Positions 1 to 9,614 of a stretch of 64,000 bases of DNA are shown here, one piece after another; within the stretch, counting starts at the first letter, position 1; every line of letters starts with the position of its first letter. The position numbers were made by a program, and so were the translations under genes. The notes below the pieces were generated by a model, which was not told the DNA's origin, did not search any database, and saw nothing but the letters and a program-made list of their open reading frames with translations. Origin of the DNA: Cryptomeria japonica (taxonomy: Eukaryota; Streptophyta; Pinopsida; Cupressales; Cupressaceae); assembly GCF_030272615.1 (NCBI RefSeq), contig NC_081405.1, positions 468,462,008-468,526,007 on the forward strand, written 5' to 3'.

Positions 1-788
1 TTTATCAGTTAATTACAGTATCGGTAAAGATTAATGCATGAAATAGAAACACAGTAACATCCACAACACTTAACACCAATATTTGTACGTGGAAACCCTG
101 TAAGGGGAAAAACCACGGTGGGAAACCTTACCCACAATTAGATGATACTACTGCAGATAATATGTGTATACAAATGGGGTCTACACATGTAGAAAGGCCA
201 AGTGCCTAGAGCTCACTACTCAAACACAAATAGGAGTCACACTGACTACAATTGGATGGTTAAATCCAATAAGGATGTAATACTCAAAATAACATCTTAC
301 TATGCTGGATTCAGTACTGGTGTAGTTCTGATTGCCTTCACAAAAAACTTGCTTCACCTTCAAGTGATGTCTGCGTGTAAAGCTTTACTTATTCTCGCAT
401 ATACCAAATTATATCTTCCTTCGCATTCCACACACACACTTGATCTTACAAATAAGATCTTACATTTATATCATAACCTAAGACCAATTTTAGTAGGTCG
501 GCTCTAAAGGATATTATAATAAAATCAATTTACAAATAAAACAATATCTGATGCAATAACTGATTCAACATGTCAGCTTGATGCATTTACAACAATAATA
601 AAACATCTCCATATCATGCCGTGCTGATCTGGAATAGATAAGCCTACCGGTGTATGACTTGGACCTATTTTCCAGTAACATGAAATATGCAAATACGAAT
701 ATGCCAATGAACAAATATCCAAGACAGAGTGTCCTAACGATGTATTCGACATAACTAGGTGTTTTCCATATCATTTCAAGTGCCGGTG
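1..788 (-). repeat. Copia LTR, antisense, left segment
   Basis: The reverse complement aligns along its whole length with the LTR of element F (59886-60946), covering roughly LTR positions 140 to 970. Shared landmarks include the stretch around the cacgtacaaatattgg motif and the TTGCATCAGATAT region. The LTR end nearest the primer site lies beyond the left edge. At 788 the match stops exactly where element A begins, and it resumes at 7695. Whether this is a solo LTR or one end of a full minus-strand element cannot be told from this window. Confidence 0.85.
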
Positions 789-1963
789 TGTTGGAATTTT
801 TGATGATTATGTTGTGATTGTCATTGATGGACACACACTTGCTGTGAGATCACTTTATGTATATATGAGCTATGCTCAGCTGGTATTTGTTTCAAACCAA
901 TATTATGTTATAGTCTTTAGACTATCGGTGTCTTGCAGAAAGTGTTTACCGATCTCAAGTGGCATGAGGACCTCAAGCGGTTCGAGGATCTCAAGCGGAT
1001 CGAAGTAAATGAACTAGAAGCGGTAGTTATCATTTTCTCAGTCTTCATTTTTGTCAATCGGTAATCTGTTTAATAGTTAAACCAGTATTACTCTGAGTTA
1101 CCAACCAGTAATCAGTAAAGTTGTATAAACTGGTAATACTCTATGATAAGTTACCATCCACCGACATTTTGATGCTGATTTTGTGCCATGTTACCAAATG
1201 TGTCTAGATACAATGAACCTAGGAACTTGCAATGTAATCCTATTGGACTGACATGAAATCAGATTCCTTTTAAGAACATCATGTCTAGGGTTTTAGTATG
1301 TGTGTAGCTTTTAGGGTTTTTGGTGGTTGACAAATTCTTTTATGTACGATCTTAATAGAAAAGATCAAGTCTGTGTGCTGTAACAGAGTGTAGATTTATT
1401 GAAGACTAAAGTAATGCTGAAATGCATTAGCAATGAGCTATCATGGATCTAACCAAGAAGACTGTGCTATTTACTAGATCATTCACTTGTTGATTACTCA
1501 CATCTTTGACAAGTTAGAAACCCTTAACCGGGTAGGCCCAGAAAAGCCTTTGTAAATCCTCTAACAAGGTGATTCACATCCATGGATCAAAAATCCTCTC
1601 ACAAGGTAGTATTTAATTGGACTTATCTCCTAACAGAGATTGAGATTCCTAATAGGATCTATTTTGGTAAAGATCATTGTATGACCTTAACCGGTCTAAC
1701 CTTAACCAGTCTGGTTACTATTCTATAGATAGTTACTTGTGAGTTTCATCTCACTGTGGTTTTTCCCATTTGGGTTTCCATGTTAAAATATCTTGTGTTA
1801 TGGTGATTGTGCTTCTGTGGGTGAATGCCTTGCTGTTTGGTTTGCATTTGTGTTAACCAGTTTGTTAGTTAAACTGTTATACCAATTTACTGCTAGACTG
1901 ATAAAGTGTTTGAGTTCAATATTTTTTGGTATGCTAATTCACCCCCCCTCTTAGTATTCATCA
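789..1963 (+). repeat. Element A 5' LTR
   Basis: It is a 1175-bp repeat starting TGTTGGAATTTTTGATG and ending ...TATTCATCA directly before the primer site. Most of it recurs at 6845-7694. Close to the 3' end is the C-rich motif ATTCACCCCCCCTCTTAG, which is also present in the LTRs of elements B and F. Short ACCGGT/ACTGGT-containing units around 1060-1140 are expanded in the 3' copy. Confidence 0.88.
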
Positions 1964-1965
1964 AT

Positions 1966-1978
1966 TGGTATCAAAGCC
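1966..1978 (+). promoter_or_regulatory. Element A primer binding site
   Basis: The sequence tggtatcaaagcc lies two bases after the LTR. It differs at one base from the usual plant Copia initiator-Met tRNA primer site tggtatcagagcc. Confidence 0.85.
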
Positions 1979-2013
1979 TACCTCTCTATAAGTCTAACCA
2001 CTTGGAAAGAGAT

Positions 2014-3204
2014 ATGGGGGAATACACTATGAGGGAACTTACTCATCAGATCACTCAGATTGAGCAAGCCTATGATGAACTTAAAGTCAAATATAAGGCC
2101 TCTCAGGCAAAAAGAAGAGAGCATGCTGAAAAATTGATGGAGCTAACTGAAAATAGTTCTTTTGATGAAGCGGACATGGAAGCCCTAGTTCAAGAAGTTG
2201 AAAAACTAAATGAGTCCAATGCCAACCTAAGAAGGGAACTTGAAGCACTGACTATTAGAATGTGTCAAGAGCTTGAGAACCGGAGGAAAGATGAAGATCT
2301 TGTAAAAGACAAAGATCATGAGATCTCCAAGCTGAAGCAAGGGATCAGTACACTTACTGCTAATCTCCAAGAGAGAAAAGTAGAAAAAAATAAAATACAA
2401 GGTGAAATAAACATGGCTATTTCTGAGAATGCAACCTTGAAGGAATCTAATGCTGCTATTACCAAAGAACTTACCGAGTCAAAGGAAATACTTGCCAAAT
2501 TCAATAAGAGTCTTGTTAAGCTAGTGTAAAAGCTTGAATTAGCTAAATTGGTAAAGAATACCAATGGACTTGGTTTCTCTGAATATGAGGAAGGTGAGAC
2601 CTATGGAACAAAAGATGGAGCATCAAAGAAGCAACCGACACCAAAGGATAAAGGTAAGAAAAAGTTCAAACACATTTGCTTTAATTGTCTCAAGGAAGGA
2701 CACACAACTAATGTATGTAGAAGTAAGGCTTACAATAATTTTCCTTATTTTTTAAATGATAAGCCTAGACCCAATAGATTCAATGGTAATTGTTATGCAT
2801 GCAACAAGTTTGGGCATAGAGCATTTGAATGCAGGTTTGTCATGCACAACACTGGAAGGTATCCTCAAAGGAGTCAAGAAGTTCTTTTTGAACCCTCTGG
2901 GAACCATAACCCAAACCGGTTTAATATCTATAATCATCACTCAGGAAGCAGTGGATATCAAGCAAAGATCGGATGGAGAGCAACCTATTTGATCTGTCAT
3001 GGTAGTGGTCACACTGCTGCAACATGCAGAAGGAAGAATGGAAACATGAATAATGGACCTTGGAGAGCACCTGGAATGATTTGCTATCATTGCAACAAAC
3101 CAGGTCATACAACAAGATTCTGTAGAATGAGAAATAACATATCGGATGATATACTAGTCCTCCAGAAGGAAAGATTGATGTTGAAATTGTTCAAGTGGAT
3201 ATGA
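2014..3204 (+). pseudogene. Element A gag-like protein, coiled coil plus four zinc knuckles
   Basis: This is one reading frame of about 396 codons from the ATG at 2014, broken by a single TAA at 2527. In-frame sequence before this ATG belongs to the LTR and primer site. Residues 1-170 are rich in Glu, Lys and Leu in a coiled-coil pattern. The rest carries CCHC zinc knuckles: CFNCLKEGHTTNVC, CYACNKFGHRAFEC, a third in which the first Cys has become Tyr (...LICHGSGHTAATC), and CYHCNKPGHTTRFC. In retroelements such knuckles bind RNA for packaging. The last ~20 residues are out of frame: a +1 frame near 3160 continues a Lys/Glu/Ser-rich tail to about 3292. It does not resemble the UBN2-type Gag of B and F. 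Confidence 0.75.
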
Positions 3205-3734
3205 AGAAAACTTTTAAGAAGAAGCCAGAAGAAGTGTCTCAAGAAGAATCGGTGTCTGCACCTAGTGTGGAAGTCACTACACCGACAAACTAAGCATCAT
3301 AAAAGGTTAGGGGGAGTACAATGGTGAAATGTCTCGAACCCCCAGTTTACATCAGTAAAAGACCTTAATCGGTATGTGATACTTGTCAACTGGCAGAAGA
3401 TCGGAAGTGGTAAAAGGAAAATTAGGGTTTACGCCCTAATATTGGAGCATTTATTATGGTAGGTGGAGAACTTGTTTAAAAGGATTTTTCAAGTCATTTT
3501 TCACTTATCAGTTCTTGAGTGAAGAAGTTTTTAAGCACTGAGCGACGAAAAGTGATTTGGTTTGTGATTTGAAGAATTTTCAAAACCTTGGAGAAGAATC
3601 TGAAGCTAATATCAATCGATCAAGTGTAGAGCACAAATCGGTATTTTAGAAACCAAAGGAGTGTGTGGCGAAGTGTAATTTGCAAACCCTAAATTTTGAA
3701 TTACGAAGGTATTTTTCAGATTTCTCTACTTATC

Positions 3735-6572
3735 ATGGCTTCAACATCACACTCTAGCTCTAGTGCACCTATTGATTTAGTAGACTTCATTCAATGGAAG
3801 GACAAATACAATGCCCTATCTCAAATACCCACTAGTGTTATAGTAGAGGAAGGAATTTTTGATTACATTGAATGTAAAATTGAAGACTTAGGATCTCTTC
3901 TAATCCATTCCCAATTGAGTTTGTTCTGTGAGAAGGACAAGAAGATTAAACCAAAATTTAGCATCCTAGAAAAGAAGAAGCTTCACAATGCAGTCTATTT
4001 CCTTGAAGAGTTTTCAGATGACCACATCTGCATCATTTTGAGCAAAGTGCATGGTGATAAAATGTACTTAGAGTGGACGCATGACATCACACCGAAAGTG
4101 ATTCATGCTATCATCAGTTTCTGTAATGTCGGTGAAGTGCTAGCCCTAAGGAAGATTAGCAAGATAGAAATGACCAAGCTCATCAGTTCTATGATCGGCC
4201 AACGGGGAGTGACCATCAATCCCATCAAGGATGATCTAGTCAAATATGCCTGCATGGTAATAGGTTACTAGACATTCTATGCTAGTAGGATCAACTCTAT
4301 CTTTGCTGCAGCAGTAAATGTTGCCTACCAGATGATCATGGAAGATGAATCATTTAACTTATGCACCTGTATGCAAAGGCAAGTTTTGGTGAACCTAAAG
4401 TCGATTAAATAGGACAATGCCTTGAGATTTAAGTTTGGACAACTATTGGTTGGGTTGTTCTTCTACTTCCAAGGTTACTTCCTAGGAGTTGGAGATATTC
4501 AGTGGTCTGCCGACCAACCGATTACAAAGCAAATCAAGGAAAGCCTTCAAGCGGTTGGAACCGGTTATCTAGAAGTTCTGAAAAAATACTTTGACGAGTT
4601 AGATGCAAAATGAGCCAAAGAGTGAGAATATCAGGTGATATTGTCAAGAAATATGAAGATGACATCTGCTTCACCATCAGAGTTGATGAGTGCATAATGG
4701 AGGCGGTTGAGCCTAGACAGGAAGAAGTGGAACCGATGGGATATGAGGTAATGTATGAAATGCTAGATGGGTATGCCTCTACCCTACTCGCCTCACCCCT
4801 TGATCCAAAGACAAAGAGAACTAACACTTATTTGGAAAGGGTTACACTGGTTGAAGAACCGTCAGTAAAGAAGGGAAAGGCAGTGCCTTCAGTATCGGCA
4901 CCAGTTACCGCAACAAGTCCCAAAGTGACCAAGTGGTCACCAGCAAAGAAGAAACCAAAAGATGCACCCACCAAAGTCTTTGAGAGAAAGCGGAAGACAA
5001 AAGACAACACATCAGACTCAGAGGACACTATGTCTGAAGAACAGCCTAAGAAGACTAAGCAAATGAGGAAAAAGACAAAAAATGAACCGACAACATTTGC
5101 ACCAGTAAATATTGATATTTCCTCCTACAAACCTTTGACACATTGTCAAAGAACTATTAAGAATATTAGAAGAAAAGTGCTTGGTGATTTGAAAGAGTGC
5201 TTTGATGATTTTAATGATGATGAAAAGAAGAAAGTTGAATAGGAAGTCATCAATTATTTATGTATTAATGACCGATGGCCATCAGAAATTAAATTCGAGA
5301 CACCTGATTCTTTATATAATTCTTTAGATAACAAGTGGCGCATTGCCATAGAGAAGGAACAGGAAATAAGAGAGGAAGTATTTGCACAATACTTTCCTGA
5401 TGTGCCTAAAATAGAACTGTATGAAGTGGTGGAAAGATATAAGGGCCTCTTCTTCATGAGAAGAAGGAGACTCCTATTGCTAGAAGGAAAAGTCCCGAAA
5501 CTGGTAAAAGATACCCACTCCCTTGCTCAATCTTCTCTAAAGTTGCACCAAGTGGCAGAAGCCAACCGGAAAGCTGAGCAAGAACCAGAAATCAGTCAAC
5601 TGGATGAAGCGTATGATAGTGAAGGAATACCGGTCACTGATCAAATGGAACCTATTGATGTTGATGCCTTGAACGGTGAAGATGTTACTCTAGGTACACC
5701 AACTAAAGTGGCATGACAAGAAAAAGAGGCAGAGGAAGAAAAGAAGAAGCAGGCAGATGAAGAGGCAAAGAGAAAAGAAGAAGAAAAGGGGAAATAGGAA
5801 GAGGACAAGAGGAAAGAAGAGGAAAAACAAGAGAAGGAAGTGGAAAAGAAATGGAAGGAAGAAGAAAAGAGACAAGAGGAAGAGAAGAAGAAGAAGGAAG
5901 CAGAGAAGGAAGAATAAAAGAAATAGGCAAAGGAGAAGAGAAAGGAAGAGGAAAAGAGAAAGGAAGAGGAGAAGAGGAAGCCTGTAAGAGGTTGCCGAAG
6001 CACATGCCAAGAAGGAGCATCAAAAGGCTTTGAACACTGCCTTGGTGAAAAAGTTACATGAGCTCTGGCCCGATCTGCAAAAGGCACAGAAGGACATCAG
6101 AGATGCAATGGATGAGGGGAAATTACTGCTTAGTAAGATATGTCTACCCCATCTATTCTGTGATGGTGTGCTTGAACAAAAAGACAAACTGCAAACTGAT
6201 TTGCAGACATTCATAAGCACCTTCAAGACCCCATATGATTCCTTTACCGCTTATGGGCATACCGTTCACCGGTTTAAACTTTAGGCTACAATAATTGATT
6301 TGGAGATCAGCAACCAGACTAGGGATTTGCAAGAACTACAACTGGTTCTTCTACCCAGACTACAAATACTTCAGAAGTGCTATCTCAATTTGGATGCCTT
6401 GACAGTTACTCAAGAGATGAGTACCTTGGATGCCATGGAGGAACAGGTATCCCAGATGCAAACGGAGAGTGAGGTTTCTACCTCATTACTTGAGTCATGG
6501 TCCTTATCCATGAAGAAATTAATGCAGGACTTTAAATTGGTTTTTGACAAGTTTCACTCTTTATTGTCATAA
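3735..6572 (+). pseudogene. Element A ORF2, large protein of unknown function
   Basis: A second ORF of roughly 940 codons fills the place where pol should be. The ATG at 3735 opens a Ser-rich start. A globular part to about 4610 follows, with recognisable pieces such as EWTHDITPKVIHAI and FKFGQLLVGLFFYFQGY. Next come a basic Lys/Pro/Ser-rich stretch (4860-5090), a Glu/Lys run of almost pure EEEKRK type (5715-5990), and a C-terminal helical part to 6572. Visible breaks are in-frame stops at about 4269, 4411 and 5240, several stops in the Glu/Lys run, and frame changes near 4605 and 6000. I see no reverse transcriptase, RNase H, integrase or protease motif. The function is unknown; the coiled-coil content could suit a structural or RNP-associated role, which is inference only. 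Confidence 0.6.
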
Positions 6573-6829
6573 ACATTTATTTAGCTAATAGAAATAGGGG
6601 TTATTCTGCTGTATTTTGTCATTGTTGGAAAAGGGGGAGAAGTATTCTGGTATTTAAAATTTTGATGCATGCTATTTATACTCATGTTTATCTCTGTAAG
6701 GAAGTAGTATACATTGTATTTTTTGCAAAGGGATAATGTATATGCTTAGGGGGAGTATTTTTTGATTATGGCATATTTTTTTTGTAAAACACTTAGATGT
6801 CAAAATTTTTCCTAAGTGTTTCCATCAAT

Positions 6830-6844
6830 GCCAAAGGGGGAGAT
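6830..6844 (+). promoter_or_regulatory. Element A polypurine tract
   Basis: The sequence gccaaagggggagat immediately precedes the TGTTGG start of the 3' LTR, where plus-strand DNA priming is expected. Element B has the identical tract on its own strand (9337-9351). Confidence 0.85.
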
Positions 6845-7694
6845 TGTTGGCATTTTTGATGATTATGTTGTGATTGTCATTGATGGACACACACTTGCTA
6901 TGAGATCACTTTTTGTAAGTATGAGTTATGCTCAACCAGTGTTTGTTTCAAACCAGTATTATGTTATAGTCTTTAGACTATCGATGTCTTGCAGAAAGTG
7001 TTTACCAATCTGAAGTGGCATGAGGACCTCAAGCGGTTTGAGGATCTCAAGCAAAATAGAGCAAAGGAACTAGAAGCGACAGTTATCATTTTCCTAGTCT
7101 TATTTTTTGTAAACTGGTATTACTCTGAGTTACCAACTGGTAGTCGGTAAAGTTGTATAAACTGGTAATACTCTATAATGAGTTACCAATCGGTAATCAG
7201 TAAAGTTGTATAAACCGGTAATAATCTGTGATCAGTTACCAACTAGTATATTTTTTGTGATGAGTTACCATCCACTGACACTTTGACGATGATTTTGTGT
7301 CATGTTACCAAATGTGTCTAGATACAATGAACCTAGGTACTTGCAATGTAATCCTATTGGACCGACATGAAATCAGATTCCTTTTAAGGACATCATGTCT
7401 AGGGTTTTAGTATGTGTGTAGCTGTTAGGGTTTTTGGTGGTTGATGAATTCTTGTATGTGTGATCTTAATAGAAAAGATCAAGTCTATGTGCTGTAATAG
7501 AGTGTGGATTTACTGAAGATTGAAGTAATGCTAAAATGCATTAACAATGAGCTATCATGGATCTAACCAAGTAGACTGTGCTATTTGTTAGATCATTCAC
7601 TTGTTGATTACTCACATCTTTGACAAGTTAGAAACCCTTAACTGGGTAGGCCCATAAAAGCCTTTGTAAATCCTCTAACAAGGTGATTTACATC
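6845..7694 (+). repeat. Element A 3' LTR, truncated
   Basis: It matches the 5' LTR from its first base to the point equivalent to about 1590, then switches to antisense Copia LTR sequence at about 7694. Some 370 bp of the LTR 3' end, including the C-rich motif and terminal CA, are missing. A minisatellite-like block at 7110-7265 (TTACCAAcyrGTA... and AAAGTTGTATAAACYGGTAAT units) has more copies than in the 5' LTR. Confidence 0.82.
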
Positions 7695-7837
7695 TATCCT
7701 GCTGGTGTACCAGATACTAGTGACTGTGCATGAGTCACTTGCTTGCTGGTGAACATTGCCAATTCTCCAAAGTGCCAAAGTTGATAAGTGTCAGTAGGTG
7801 TTGACATCAACGACAAAACCATACCAAAATACCAACA
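7695..7837 (-). repeat. Copia LTR, antisense, right segment
   Basis: Its reverse complement is the first ~140 bp of an element-F-type LTR (TGTTGGTATTTTGGTATGG onward). It continues the segment at 1-788 across element A. The LTR terminus (...ACCAACA on the plus strand) ends at 7837. Confidence 0.85.
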
Positions 7838-7850
7838 AACTCCAGAAGAG

Positions 7851-9336
7851 TGATAACTCAATGATGAAAAGTGAGTACCAAACTGGTAATAAGAGGGGGG
7901 CAGTGAATCAGTGTAGGCACAAAAACTTCTCCTGAACTGGTTTGATTGCAGATTGTAAACTACTGGCAATCTCCAACACCGGTCCAAACCAGACTACTAC
8001 CGGTTAAACACAATGCAACTATGAAAGAGATTAACCAGTCAATCTTCTTAGATTTCCACACAACCTACTTTCTCATTTCCACTTTGTCCTTATGCATAAA
8101 CAGACAATCTATCATCAGAAATATAATAACTTGCTAGATCAACATGATTCACCGCTTGACGGAAAACAACAAAGCATCACATGAAAAAGACATCACATAT
8201 GACACACACATTTTTCACGTGGAAACCCAACTGGGAAAAACCATGGTGGGGATGAATACCCACAAGCTATTTTGGACTCTTTAGAAGTCCACTCTGTTAG
8301 AATCCTAGTCCAGTAAAAGACTGTTACAACAGGTTCTGTTAGGAACCAATCCTATTAGGGATCACCTGGTTAAGGGATGGCTAGAATACCCAGTTAAGGG
8401 TTAAACCCTATTAGAGGTTACCTTGTCAGAGGATTTTATGAGCTCAATGGCTTAGAGTCACCCTGTTAAAGGATTTACAACAAGCTGGTTAAAGCTACCC
8501 GGTTAAGGGATTTTCCAACTGTTGAAGTAGTTAAAAATCAATAGGTATTACAATGATCTGGTAATAGCACTCAATGCCAATGTAGATCCGCTTTAGTTCC
8601 TTCTTTCTGCACACACACTATGCAGGTATCAATCCTCTTATTTGTTCTGGCAAGAATCACGTATCTTTGCTCTTAGATACACACACAACATTTGCCAACA
8701 ACCTCAACATGAAACACAACATTGACCTTATAGAACATAGATAGGTCGGCAACATAAATCCTAAATCCTAAACACTTAGGTTAAGCAATTGATCAGTTCA
8801 ATCCTGACCATTGAGCACTTTGCATTTGAATACAACGGTCTTGAATAGATTTCAAGATATTCTCCATCATTTTTTCTTCACCACTTCATGGAGGCGATAA
8901 CCCATCACACATTCTCCACCGTTTGTAAAGACTTCACATATTCCTAAGGTAGATAGGATCAATCTTCTTCATGCAAGATCCTTCATGTGCACGAGATTGA
9001 TGTGGCAACATGATTTGATCTCCATTACAATACTAACTCATCACATAATGTCATTGGGCTTGGAACACTTCAACTAGAAACCCTGAAGCTAAGACTACCA
9101 ACCAGTAGTCCTACTGGTTCTCATTCTGACATACCGGTTCTGGTTCACAACATCATACCGGTTCACTTGGATAAGCATACTGCTTGAATTATTGCACATA
9201 TACCAGTTTACACCACCATACCAGTTCTCTTTGCCAATTTTTTAACTTCAATATACCCATTCACTTCTCAGCATATTGACATCAATGACAACATACAATA
9301 TCATCATGTCATCATACTCTTGCACATATGCCAACA
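7851..9336 (-). repeat. Element B 3' LTR
   Basis: It is a 1486-bp repeat. On the element strand it starts TGTTGGCATATGTGCAAG at 9336 and ends ...GAGTTATCA at 7851. It pairs with 13715-15255. It shares the C-rich motif (plus strand AAGAGGGGGGCAGTGAATCA at 7891) with elements A and F. Confidence 0.9.
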
Positions 9337-9351
9337 ATCTCCCCCTTTGGC
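9337..9351 (-). promoter_or_regulatory. Element B polypurine tract
   Basis: The plus strand reads atctccccctttggc, so the element strand reads gccaaagggggagat directly before the LTR. It is identical to the tract of element A. Confidence 0.85.
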
Positions 9352-9614
9352 ATTGATGGCAATATACAAAGATATCACTCTTTCTGTATCACATCTTCTG
9401 CTTAATACTAGAGATATCTTTTCCACTTCACATCTTCTCCCCCTTTGACAACATTGCCAAAGTGGAGGCACAAGCTTCCTTATTCCACTACGCTGCTCCC
9501 CCTAAGGAGTAGCATCCTTCAACAATCAATCCTGAGAAGATATAGCAAAGTAAGATATGACTGATGTGGAGAACTTACTTTTAGTTCACCTCTTGAAGGG
9601 GCAACACCCCTAAT

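Larger units (their letters stand above)
789..7694 (+). mobile_element. Element A: pol-less Copia-type LTR element
   Basis: The element has a 5' LTR (789-1963), a primer site, a gag-like ORF, a second large ORF with no reverse transcriptase, integrase or RNase H, a polypurine tract and a 3' LTR that is cut short. It is inserted in the antisense Copia LTR: the host LTR sequence stops at 788 and continues without loss at 7695. The two LTRs are about 90% identical by eye over their first 270 bases, so the insertion is not recent. TNT1-like LTR ends (TGTTGG...CA) and an initiator-Met-type primer site place it with Copia, although no pol is present to confirm this. Confidence 0.85.

Noticed and set aside
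202-507. 101-aa plus-strand frame at the left edge
   Set aside because: It lies within the antisense Copia LTR, and the homologous LTR at 60425-60655 gives a different broken frame.
3735-4610. Possible homology between element A ORF2 and LINE ORF3
   Set aside because: Both are coiled-coil proteins with a globular N-terminus, but I could not align any motif in order. The likeness is compositional.
5641-6087. Long minus-strand Ser/Phe/Leu-rich frames up to 148 aa
   Set aside because: They are the antisense reading of the Glu/Lys run of element A ORF2. Composition forces open frames there.
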